Below are positions 43,641 to 54,439 of a stretch of DNA of 64,000 nucleotides, piece after piece (the first letter of the stretch is position 1; the number at the start of each line of letters is the position of its first letter). The position numbers were made by a program, and so were the translations under genes. This DNA is from Magnolia sinica (lineage: Eukaryota; Streptophyta; Magnoliopsida; Magnoliales; Magnoliaceae), in assembly GCF_029962835.1 (NCBI RefSeq), contig NC_080577.1:24720501-24784500 (forward strand). Reading direction: 5' to 3'. The notes beneath the pieces are model-generated. The model was given only the letters and a program-made list of their open reading frames with translations. It ran no database searches and was not told where the DNA came from.

Positions 43641-44373
43641 CCTTAAATTTTTATGAAATCATATATGAGTGGGCATCTTTGACCTTGGAGGATCAAGATC
43701 GTCTAAAGGCCATCCACCCAAGCTGATAAGTTTATGTGTCTAACGATGGATTTTATTTAGTTGTTGTTGAGCTTGTTCAACTTGGAGAGAGAGTTTCCTC
43801 CAGTGTCTATGTTTTTTATTTTATGGGCCACTCTTCTTGTACCCAACAATGTTGGCTTTAATTAACATGAGGCCAAGACCATGCAGTTTACATATTGTGT
43901 GAGTTGTCTGTCACCTATTAAAGTCATATGAGGTTGTGACTTGATTAAATGATATTTTGATGAGGAACTGGTTAGGACCATGGGGTAATGGGTCGTGGGT
44001 CGGATTACGGCCGCAATTCTTGGCTGGTTTAGCAAATGGGTTGGGTTCGGGCTGATCCTGACCTGACCCCAATGCAACTCGTTCTCACCCCTGGAACAAA
44101 CAAGTCACGATGTGGTGCAAACCTCTTTTGGTGAACCCTTAGGACCATGCTTGACAACTGACCATTGTCGAGCCAGCCTCGTGGGTAGTGGCCCTCACAC
44201 GTAATAGAGATAATACAGCTGTGATGCATACTCAAACTGGACTTTGGTGCTGTACACTCATGTTTGAAAAAGATTGGAGGTTGTTTGATGTGGACCACCA
44301 ATTACAACCTATCAAATGTGGTCCCACATGTGAGAAGGACCAGGCATTTGCGATTCGTTCCTCGTTTTACAAC
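43641..44373. other. Intergenic, nothing firm
   Basis: Contains GGTCGTGGGTCGGATTACGG and GGGTTCGGGCTGATCCTGAC, phrases of decayed repeats. No coding frame is convincing. Confidence 0.4.
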
Positions 44374-44508
44374 GATTTAGTTGCATGATTGCTGATACGA
44401 CAATTAAGGGATGCAGAGTTCCCTGTTTGCACCGAACAGGGATTTAGTTGCATGATTGCTGATATGATAATAATGGGAGGCAGAGTTTCCAGTTTGCACG
44501 GAACCGGG
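44374..44508. repeat. 67-bp direct duplication
   Basis: GATTTAGTTGCATGATTGCT at 44,374 recurs at 44,441, followed in both by GATA, then GCAGAGTT, GTTTGCAC and GAAC-GGGA blocks. The two tandem copies differ at about a dozen sites. Confidence 0.8.
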
Positions 44509-44732
44509 AGCTTAATTCCCAGTTGTCCACCGAGTTTTACAGTTAGAGCCCATGGTTGGTTTATCCAAACCATTGATCTGATGGACTCATAATGGATGGA
44601 CCATGACTCCCAAATATCCTAAATTAGACAATCCTGGCCATTGAACTCCATTAAATGTGGCTTGTTCGTATAGTTTTTCTTAACCTATTTGTTGGATAAG
44701 AACTCCCATATATAATTGGTGCAATATATATA

Positions 44733-45281
44733 GGGAAAAGGTACTATGCACTCCACCTCACCAGTCCGTCCCATGAGTTCGAGCTGTGTGGGCCCCACCG
44801 TGATGCATTTCGAACATCTACCCCATCAGTCAGATGCACCATTCCATCATGGGCCTAGGTCTCAAAAATCAAGTCAATCCATGACTTGTCTGGGCCACAC
44901 CACATACAGAAGTGGGGAGGGGCCGTGCACCATTAAAACATTCATAATCATTTTTTGGGCCCACCGAGATGTGGTTTGCAAATTCAGCCCATCCATTATG
45001 TGTGTCCCACTTGGATGAGGGTTCAGACCAAGTTTCAGCAGCATTCAAAACTCAGGTGGGCCCCACCAAGTGCTTTTATATGTTTTAACGGTGTCTTCAC
45101 ATGATTTTAGATGGTATGGCCCACCTGAGTTCCGCATACGGCTGATTTTTGGGATATCCCATAATTTAGAGGGGACCCATCAAATGCACGGTGTTGATGG
45201 TCGACACACATCACGGTGGGGCCCACATAGCTCGACCTCACGGGAGCTTATAGTGAGGTCGAGCGCATAGTACCTTTTCCC
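44733..45281. mobile_element. Mutator-like MITE, 549 bp, in an AT repeat
   Basis: The left end GGGAAAAGGTACTATGCACT pairs with the inverted right end GGGAAAAGGTACTATGCGCT, and similarity extends through ACCTCAC. ATATATATA flanks it on both sides (44,724-44,732; 45,282-45,290), a 9-bp duplication. The interior carries GTGTGGGCCCCACCGTGATG and its inverted partner CATCACGGTGGGGCCCACAT, so the terminal repeats plus this block form a long hairpin. Confidence 0.82.
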
Positions 45282-45304
45282 ATATATATATATATATATA
45301 TATA

Positions 45305-46490
45305 AGGATAAAAAGAGCAAAAGATTAACAAGAAATATCAGGTTAACAAGATTTACATGGTCCTACAATTTGCCTACATGGATAGAACACGAGAGTCAAG
45401 CTTCTTCACTAAACCATGAGAATTCAAGCACTTGTTATACACACACACACACAGCTCGTTCCTTAATAAATTAATTAATTAATTTTTTTTTTAAACACTT
45501 GTTTGGATAGTGAATTATGACCCCAATAAATTTTAAAAGTGTGATATTATAAATTACAACACTTATTTCCTTATCAACAAGTACTTTGATCGAGATTTTT
45601 GGTGTTTGGACAAGCGTAATGAAAATGGAATGATGATACTTATGTCAATCAATAGAAAAAATATATAAATTATTATCTTTAAACAGCATTGTAGTGTATT
45701 TTAATTTTATAGTGATTAGTGATTATAAATTCTTTTATTTGTCTCCTATTATAATTGTGTGCCATTCAATCACATAAAATCTTGATGATAGCATTTATAT
45801 GTTACAAAACTGTTATAATTGGGCGCTGGAAAATATAAAGACTCCTGTCATCAAGATGTACCAAGAACTTTAATAATTATTTTACAAAAAAAAAAAAAAA
45901 AAGTGACATCTCTCTACTTTATTTTTTCATTAACCTACAACACACCTCAAGATAAGCCAATTTGTCCCAATACTACCAAAATTAGGATTTATACCTTTTT
46001 AGAAACAACGTGTAAATACAAAACTTTACACACGTACGCATGTACACCACCACAAGAGTATTTGCGTCAAAAAAATGGAATGCCAAAGTTGGCCAATCAA
46101 AGAGATTTTTTAAATATAGTCCACCATGATGGGAACTGTCATATCAATGGATCACGTAAACCAGCCATTGGCCCCCACATGTACAAACTCAATACAGAAC
46201 AGGCATGAAAGCTCCTGCTCCTAGCAAGGAAGGAATTCAGCCTTTAATTAGGACTGAAAAAAACGCCCTTGCACACCCCCACACCTTCAAAAGATCTTAT
46301 CAGCGATCTACGGACACAATATTCTCTACACGTCCCTGTAGTTTTTATTATCCAAATCATCAATTTGATGATCCTCATGGTGGGCGATGGATGCTACAAA
46401 ATTCCCCAAGGACATGTTAATCTTTATTCTGGTAGGCACTCAGTGGCTAAGAGAAAAGGTAGGGCGGCTGCACACATTCGCAAAGCTTAT
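45305..46490. other. Intergenic, AT-rich
   Basis: An (AC)n run at 45,438-45,452, a TTAATTAATTAATT stretch near 45,470, and text at about 45,496-45,830 that resembles the interior of a decayed hAT-type MITE (TTGTTTGGATAG, GGTGTTTGGACAAG). An A run lies at 45,885-45,902. No gene is supported. Confidence 0.4.
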
Positions 46491-46634
46491 AATATCAGAG
46501 GATTAGGATCTTCCAATTTAAGAGATTACTGCGAGATCCTCTACATTATGATTGGGCGACATAATATTAAAGGATTAGGGTCTTCCAATTTAAGAGATTA
46601 CCGTAAGATTCTTCATTATGATAGGGCCATAAGA
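46491..46634. repeat. 72-bp direct duplication
   Basis: GGATTAGGATCTTCCAATTT and AAGAGATTACTG (from about 46,499) recur from about 46,571 as GGATTAGGGTCTTCCAATTT and AAGAGATTACCG, each followed by AAGATTC/GAGATCC and TTATGAT. Two copies, tandem. Confidence 0.8.
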
Positions 46635-46778
46635 TCCACAGTTCAAAATTTTGAAACCTTTACTATTTTGATCAATGTCTAGCACGATAGAGTCAATTTG
46701 AAGACTCAGATGGTCTTGACGGGGTATTTGAATTGTAAGTTACTTGAGCTACGTATGCCTTAAGTAACTTATCTTCTG

Positions 46779-47250
46779 ACTAGCCTGATTCCTCTCTTCA
46801 ATTTGTGCACCCATCATGTTGTATGTGTTTTATTCATGCCATCTTAACAATTTTTTAGATCATTTTAGAGTTTTATTCCAAAAAAATGAGGCATTTATAA
46901 ATCTCAAGTGGACCATGCCACTGGAAAATAGTATTGATTGAATGTCCTCATATGAAAACCTCCTAGGCCCCACTGTAATGTTTATTTGACATCCAACGTG
47001 ATTAGGTCATATGGTGGAGGGGGGAAAAAAAATACCTGCTTGATCCAAGACTTTTGTGGTCCTGAGAAGTCTTTGATGGTGGCATTCAATCAACATTTTT
47101 TTCTTGTGATGTAGTCCACTTGAGATTTGGAGTTACCTCATTTTTTAGTTTATGCCATAAAATAATATGCAAAATAGACAAACAACGTGGATGGTGAGGC
47201 CCACAAAGCACCCACCATTAACAGCCAATGACTAGCCAGTCCGTGTCCCC
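46779..47250. mobile_element. Degraded relative of the MITE at 34,749
   Basis: Shares CCCCACTGTAATGTTTATTTGACATCC (read in pieces) and a right end CAATGACTAGCCAGTCCG comparable with CATTGGCTGGTGG/CCAATCCG. The left end is weak. Confidence 0.5.
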
Positions 47251-47479
47251 TTTATTCACACCAGGAATGGCAATAATAGTACAAAGCTCTCACAATTAAA
47301 CACGATATAATAAACTATTACATAGGTTTATTATAATCAAGCACTACCTAATAATTTATTATAATGGTTGTGACAATCAACAAGTATATATTGTGTTGTA
47401 GCATATTGTTGCCTTATCAAATGAGGTCGGCTGTTTATTTCTATTTGCCTTAAAAATAATAATAATAAAAAAAAAAATT

Positions 47480-47640
47480 GACCGGGTCAATGACTCATCT
47501 AAGTCATGCCGAATCGACTGAGTTGTTTATCTGACTCGATGGGTCTTGTTGAGTCCTCACCGGGTCATGTTAGAATCATGTCAAGATGACTCAACCAAGT
47601 TTTGAGTTAACCCAACGAGTTTGAGAAATATGATAAGGTC
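47480..47640. repeat. GACTCA-rich repeat fragment
   Basis: Words such as GACCGGGTCAATGACTCA and CGACTGAGTTG recur here and at 37,400-37,560. Boundaries are unclear. Confidence 0.4.
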
Positions 47641-47697
47641 TAAGGATTGGATCACTAAAGCATAGCTCTGTGGGAATCTTATGCTATTGAACATAGC

Positions 47698-48271
47698 TAG
47701 GGGTGTACATTGAGTTGAACCGAGTCGAGCTGAGGCTCGGCCACTAGCTGACCTTAGCTCGAACTCGGCTCGGCTCTGTCATCAAGCCTGACTGGCCAGC
47801 TTGGCTTGGTTTGGTCAGCACCTCGAGCAGAGTTTGCCATTGAGGCATTTTCACAAACACCTGGACTGCACCTTCAAAATCTCACTGTATTTGAGATAGC
47901 AGCAATGGTTTTACAAGTATTTTATCAAACACCTTCTAAGCAACATAAAAATCAAGAAAAAAAAAAAGGGTGTTGGTTTCATATACATACCTTCCTTGCC
48001 ACCAGCCACACTTCTTTGAGTCATTTCAACAAACACTTGGTGAGCAACATTAATATCAGAGTAATCGAGTCACAGAACTGGTTCGGTCCAAGTTAGATTT
48101 GAGCTGGGTTCGATCCTAGTTGAGTCAAGCTGGGGCCAGCTCAAACTCATTTTCGAGCTCAAAAAATCAGCTCGACTTGGCTCGAGCTCAGCTTCGAGCT
48201 GAGTCGAATCGAGCTTTTTTGAGTCGAGTCGAGTGAGCTATCCGAGCTAGCTAGGTTCATGTACACCCCTA
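47698..48271. mobile_element. hAT-like non-autonomous element, 574 bp, intact ends
   Basis: TAGGGGTGTACAT at the left and its exact inverted copy ATGTACACCCCTA at the right are flanked by an 8-bp duplication AACATAGC (47,690-47,697 and 48,272-48,279). Subterminal regions have many GAGTCGAGC/GCTCGACTC-type motifs, as hAT transposase sites often do. The centre is unique AT-rich sequence. No protein is encoded. Confidence 0.88.
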
Positions 48272-48279
48272 AACATAGC

Positions 48280-49315
48280 TAGTGCACAGCTGCCGTTGAA
48301 CATAATCCAATAACAACTCAAAAGGATAGTTATTTGATACTCCGGAAGTGTTGGTAGCCTGTGGTTGACAGGCAACTACTCAAGGAAAATGGCATGGCAT
48401 ATATTAACAAAATTAAACCGTCCAAATTTAAGAACTCACTTGAGATACATCACCGTCCAAAAATTAGGTTGATCGAATCCATCCTAATATCTAATATAGT
48501 GCATTTATGTTGATTTATGATTCTTGACGGTCCATCGACCCACTCATCATTCCATTAGCGGATAAAGCCAGCAATTTCAGTTCATGGGCCACAAACTGGG
48601 AACCATGATGGGTGGATAGCTTAAGTACTTGCCTGCATGCAAGATGCGCTGTTTCATAATAGTGAGTATCATCCCTCACACTCTGCCAGGGTACTATTCA
48701 AGATTTTCTCCCTACGTTCACAAAATGCCAACCTAGTGCATGCATCCATATAGTGTAAATTATATAATATATGATTAGGTTTTAGAACGGTTTTCCGGGA
48801 TAGTCTCCTAGGTTAGTTTTGCATCATCTAAAAATGGTGGTGACTCATTAAAAGCACACATGACATAGTTGTATGGTAATCCAGACTGGCTATGTTGCTG
48901 ATCAAGTATTGATATGCATAATCCAAAATTGCTATGACATGATAGTATTCATTAATTGAATGGTTAGGATCAAGGACAAAAGCTTCATGTAAAACTAGAA
49001 CGTAATACCTCATACCTGCAGGTACCGACAAGCCCAGAAACAGCACGATGGCGAAATGAGCCTGCATCGGTGGTGGTGATTGGTGCGATTTTAGATATAT
49101 TCTCCAATCCATAATGGGACCCACAATTATATATTCAAACAGTGCCTGCATATGGGAAGGATTGTGTTACCAACATTTGTAAAATGTTCAAAAACTAACA
49201 TTGGAGTTTCATCCAAAATCTATAATTAAGTATGTTATTATCTAACGTCACGTGTGCTTGAATAAGTCAATAATACCTATTGGTTTAAAAAAAAGGCCGC
49301 GAATCATGAATGATT
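48280..49315. other. Intergenic, nothing identified
   Basis: Low-complexity spots only. The antisense open frame at 48,828-49,151 has no recognisable domain. Confidence 0.4.
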
Positions 49316-49929
49316 AATGTTGCGTTTGGCTTGTTAATTAGAATATAATAATTCACGAGTTATGGGATTTCTACTATTAATAGAATTTTCAGTCCTGAAA
49401 TGATACTTTTGGGGATTTCGAAGAGCCCCATTTTGCAATTTTTGGAAATTCTACTTAAGAGCGTAAATTAAAAAAGTACAAATTATTTTTCTCCACTTTT
49501 GAAATGGTCGTAAGAAAATCACCGCCTTAACATTTAAAGATTCATTTGGTGGAGGCTTTAACTAGATTTTGTATTAAAATATTTGGCTTAATGGTGGGAA
49601 CTACCATGATGGATGCTTTTTGCAGGAATGATTGACTACAATAGGTGGTAGGATAACCTACGGATGGGAAACAATGGGGATAACGACGTCCACCGTTAAA
49701 ACCTTCCTAAGGCCATAGTGATTTTTGTTTGTCATGGAACGTGTTCATAAAGTCTCACAGATGTGATGAAGGGAAAACACAAATATTAGCTTAATCCAAA
49801 ACTTGTTGCTCCCAAGAAGTTTTCATATGTAGGCATTCAATTCACACTACTTCCTGTGACGGAAAAATAGATAAACAGTGTGGATAAGACATGACAAACA
49901 TCGCGATGGCCCCATAGAGTTGCTCATTG
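49316..49929. repeat. Decayed MITE-type sequence
   Basis: The first part (GTTGCGTTTGGCTTG...) starts like a hAT-type MITE. From about 49,600 the text resembles the interior of the GTGGGCC-type MITEs (CGTCCACCGTTAAAACCTTCCTAAGG in pieces; GGGAAAACACAAATATTAGCTT). Confidence 0.45.
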
Positions 49930-50464
49930 CAAAGGGAATTCCCTAGTGTATCTAGTGATGCCCCAAATCTCCAACACCAAAGATGCTAACCCTTCCTTCT
50001 ATGGCCAAGGAAAAAAAAAAAAGCAGCCAGAATGAATTAAAGCAACATTTCTATTTAAATAAATAAAAGTATAAAATGGCAGTAAGAATTTGAATTCTCT
50101 CACATACCGTAATAGGGAGTGAAGACTCCTTTATATAGACAAAATCATTGCAACAAGCATGGTGATGATTTTGAATCATTTGAATTTGAATTATAATTTT
50201 GACTATTTGAATTTAAATTTGCCTTATCTCTCTACATGCCCATGCAAACCCAATGTATTATCATGAATGTTGAGTTTAAACTACAAATCATGAAATCTAG
50301 TACTTGACAATACTTTGGTAATGCCATCAGTGGAATGATCTTTCATTGAGATAAATCGAACATCAACAGCTCATTTTGAAATTGTCTTGAACGAAGTAAA
50401 AGTGAATTTCAACATGTTTGGCCCAAGCATAAAAAATTGGGTTGGTCATAAGATATGTTATGTT
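49930..50464 (-). pseudogene. Older copia remnant (RNase H end and LTR)
   Basis: Minus-strand text from 50,464 downward reads NITYLMTNPIF, KHVEIHFYFVQD and DGI-like segments, the C-terminal RNase H of a copia pol. It then runs into AT-rich LTR-like sequence with a TATATAG at about 50,133. It is cut at 50,464 by the LTR of the copia element to the right, so it is the older of the two. Confidence 0.6.
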
Positions 50465-51000
50465 GCAACTCGCAGAAGCATATAGAACAGAATCAAGCAA
50501 GGTAATCGCAATTGCATAAACAAATCCAAAAGAGAACAATCCAAGTTTACGTAGAAAAACCCTTGTGAGAAAAAACAACGGCACAAAGCGAGAATGAATT
50601 ATGATCAACAAAGTTACAAGAGATGGAATCTTACCGATCAAAGCCTCGAGAGAAAGCCCTAGGATTTTTCTCTCTCTAAAACCCTCTCAAATGTTTTAAC
50701 ACCACTTGCATTAACCATAATCCTGTTTATACCCTATTATTTAAGGAAAAAAATGAAAATAGAAACAATTCATGCAAAAACGCACAACACGTCGACTGGT
50801 TAAAATCTTTCGACCGGTCGACCAACATTTTTTACCTGTTAAAAATGCTAAAAATTGTCCAAAGAATTTTGCCAAACTATCAATTTAATTCTATATCCTT
50901 CAATCGGTTAACCAGACTATCAACCAGTTGAAAGCCCCTATTTCAACACATATTTGAGGCATCTGATTTTCAACAATTCCACAACGACTCTAATATTCAT
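50465..51000 (-). repeat. 3' LTR of a copia element with palindromic U3 motifs
   Basis: The minus strand contains TCGACCGGTCGA, then AACCAGTCGACG, then GGGTATAAACAGG (TATA-like) and a transcribed leader with GAGAGAGAAAAATCC. It ends at TTGCA next to the older copia RNase H. The upstream limit is uncertain, between 50,970 and 51,130. Confidence 0.6.
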
Positions 51001-51130
51001 TCCGCAACATGCCATGCTCGAACTTCCATCTTTACTTCGTTTCCAGCACACCTTCACAATCATCACTTCTCATGCACACTTCATCTTTAGTCAATCTTTA
51101 CTATACCTAGAGAAATCGTACAAAACTTAC

Positions 51131-54100
51131 ATTTCTCTATAGGAATCACCTTCGTAAGCATATCTGCTGGATTCACGCTTGTGTGTATCTACTCGAGGGT
51201 TACGCCACCTTTCTCTAGCACATGTCGGATAAAATGGTGATGTACATCAATATGTTTAGTTCTAAAATGGTAAATCGAGTTCCTCACCAAATTAATCGCG
51301 CTTTTGTTGTCATAATTACCCATCATAGCCTCCTGTTAAAGCCCCAACTGATTTATCATTCCCTTCAACCAAATTTTTTCCTTGAATGCTTCTGTCACTG
51401 CCATATACTTAGCTTCAGTTGTGGAAAGTGTCACCACAAACTAAAACTTCGATATCCATCTGATCACTCCACCTACTAATAAAATAAGTAATCGGAAGTC
51501 GACCTTCTATTATCCACACTGTCAGCATAATTCGAATCTATATAGCCTACTAAATCGTTCCCTGATTTTTTGAATGTCAAGATGTAGTGCTGCGTACCTT
51601 GCATATATCAAAGTAAACATTTCACTGCCTTCTAGTGTTGTCTGCTAAGATTAGACATGTATATACTAATAATACCCACTGCATGTAAAATATCTGGTTT
51701 CGTATAAACCATGACATACATAAAGCTGCCAACCATGCTCAAATAAGGCACGTAAGACATAACCTTCTTTTCTTCATCTATTTCAGGACATTATTCAGAA
51801 GAACACCTAAAATGAGCCACATGGAGAATGCTAACTAGCTTTGTCTTATCCATCTCATACTTACCAATACTTTCCTAATGTATTCTGTCAGAGATAATCA
51901 TAACCCGCTCCTCTTCCTATCTCTGTGTATGATAATGCCGAGAACTCTCTTTGCAACCTCTGGATCCTTCATCTCAAATGCCCCTGATAACTGAGCCTTC
52001 AATATGTCGATCTCAAACATATTATGACTGGCTATAAGCATGTCATTAACATACAATATAATGATAATGGACTTTCCATCACTTAGTATCCTGTAATAGA
52101 CATAATGATCATACTCACTCCTGGTAAATATTTGAATCGACATGGAATAATTAAATTTCTTATACCATCGCCTAGATGACTGTTTCAGGTCATACAATGA
52201 CATCTTCAACTTGTAAACCTTGTTCTTTACCCTTGTATTTCGAAATCTTCTGATTGCTTCATGTAAATCTGCTCTTCAAATTCCCCATATAAGAAATCAG
52301 TCTTCATATCCATATGTTCTAGCTTGAGATTGTATTGGGCAACCAGTATCAATGCAAATTTAATAGATACTTGCTTCACCACAGGTGCAAAGATCTTAGT
52401 GAAGTTGACACATTCTCTCTAAGCATATTCCTTCACTACCAATCTTGCATTGTACCTATCATATTTCTTCTTAAAGATCCACTTACACCCGATTGCTTTA
52501 TAGCTGAAGGGAAGCTTCACTAGCTCCCATGTATCATTCTTGTACACGAAGTCCATCTCATCATGTATCGCAGCTTTTCAATTTTTGACATCTATATTGT
52601 CAAGAGCCTTCAAAAAGTAGACGGATCCCCCTCATCTGTAATGAATGCAAATGCAACATTTAAGTCATTTATATATTTAGTCGATAACCTACGATCCCTT
52701 GACGGATTCCTTCTTATAGGTGGTTGCTCCACCTACTCTGTTACCTCTGTCTACGTCTCGGTATCAGCCTTTGTCTCAGCTCTATTTATCTAAATGTCCA
52801 CAACTAACTTCTTTACTGTCATATGCTCATCCATATGAAACAAGGATCTATTGTCGAATTTAACATCACGACTACGAATGATTTTTTTTGTGGCCTTATC
52901 ATATAGCATGTACTCTTTCACACCATTACCATATCTGACAAAGACGTATGTTTTAGCCTTTTGGACTAGCTTATCTCTCTTAACTAACGATACGTGACAG
53001 TAAGCATCACAACCAAATACTCGTAAGCCCGAGTAGTCTACCTGTTGACCCCTCACACTTCATCTAGAATTTTACAATTAATATTTATAGAAGCGGATCG
53101 ATTCACTAAGTAACAAGCCGTGTTAATGACATTAGTCTACATTTTTGTACTCAACCTAGCACTACTCATCATGCACTAGGCCCTCTCCAAGAGAGTATGA
53201 TTCATCTACTCAGCCACACCATTCTGCTCCAGTGTGTGGCACATTGTGTTATGCCTCATGATCCCTTCTTCCTTACAAAACCAATTGAATTCCCCACCAG
53301 TATCCATCTTCAATACTTTCACCTTTTGCCCTATTTTTTCACCATTGCCTTCCACTGTTTGAAGTTGGTGAAAACCTCATATTTATTTTCATAAAATAAA
53401 TTCACACCTTTCTAAAATAGTCGTGAATGAACGTAACGAACCGTGACGATTCTTTACCAGAAACTACGGGCAACGACCCGCATACAGCAGAATGCACACG
53501 ATCCAAAACTCTTTTATAAACATGTTTACTAAACTTAAAAGATAACTTTGATTGTTTACCATATATGCAATGTTCCTATATACCAAGATCAATGCTTTTA
53601 AAAACTGAAATCAAACAACGGTTAGGAAGTACCTTCATCCCTAGCTTACTCATGTGGCCTAGGCGCGCATGCTAGATATGTGTAGACGTGAAATCTACTA
53701 TCGATGCTACATCTCCACCCTATAAAGTACCCCCAATCAACTTGTAAAGATTACCATTCCTCTGTGGTTTCATGACTATGAGTGCCCCCTTTGAAACCTT
53801 AAGGACACAATCGAACCTAGTGAATTTGTACCCTAGTGCCTCGAATGCACCCAGAGATATCAGAATCTTTATCAACTTAAGAATGTGTCTTACATCGGTC
53901 AAGATACCCTCAATGCCATCAAACATCTTGATACACATCGATCTAATACCAACCATGTTACAGACATTATCCTTGCTCATAAACGCTTGACCACAATCGC
54001 ACTCACTATAACTAGTGAACCAATTCCTATGGGGGTCATGTGTTATGAATCCCCCGTATCCAAAATTCATTCACCATTGAAGTACCCAAATTTTGATGCG

Positions 54101-54255
54101 GTTAGCACATCACTACCACTTACCTCCTCACTAAATTCCGCAGTGTTGGCCTCTTAGGAATAATTCTCTAATTTCTCCCTCTTAGACTCAGGATTTTATC
54201 AATCCTTCTTATATGCCCTGATATGCCACAATTTTAGCACTTCAACTTTCACATG
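51131..54255 (-). pseudogene. Copia gag-end and pol remnant
   Basis: From high to low coordinates: a zinc knuckle with a stop (C*NCGISGH, about 54,230), protease/GAG-pre region (53,720-54,070: HRNWFTSYSECDCG, then MFDGIEGILTDVRH), integrase with stops (LEQNGVAE at about 53,210; FGCDAYCHV at 52,990-53,020), RT (52,209-51,898: SLYDLKQSSRRWYKKF; catalytic box YVND at 52,042-52,053) and RNase H ([11 protein letters not shown], then TKHIDVHHHFIR) to about 51,140. The signature DNGGEF near the second catalytic Asp reads RGGEF. Many stops; the 5' gag and LTR are missing. Confidence 0.82.
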
Positions 54256-54439
54256 CCATAGAGAAAGAACCTGTAGGGGTTGCGCTCAACCTCCTATACC
54301 CGCAAACTGAGATTTGGGAAGTGGACAAGTTAGACCACAAAAGGGTGTGACTACTGTTGTCGGTTCGAGCAAGATCTCGAACCCCTATGGTTGGCTAGGA
54401 CCTGACCATTGCTATTGTTGTGCCCAACCGAGTCACCTA
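54256..54439. other. Junction between two retroelement remnants
   Basis: Holds an inverted pair GGTTCGAG/CTCGAACC (about 54,361-54,383) and a TGTAGGGG edge. It belongs to neither element with certainty. I see no tRNA fold. Confidence 0.35.

Noticed and set aside
46205..46682. Possible small genes of 71 and 137 residues
   Set aside because: The frames overlap, contain a tandem DNA duplication and show no known motif.
50363..50641. A 92-residue hydrophobic protein on the minus strand
   Set aside because: The frame runs from copia LTR into RNase H of another copia; it is a chimera across an insertion point.
54361..54383. tRNA-like GGTTCGAG/CTCGAACC segment
   Set aside because: Only a single stem is seen; no acceptor, D or anticodon arms could be placed.
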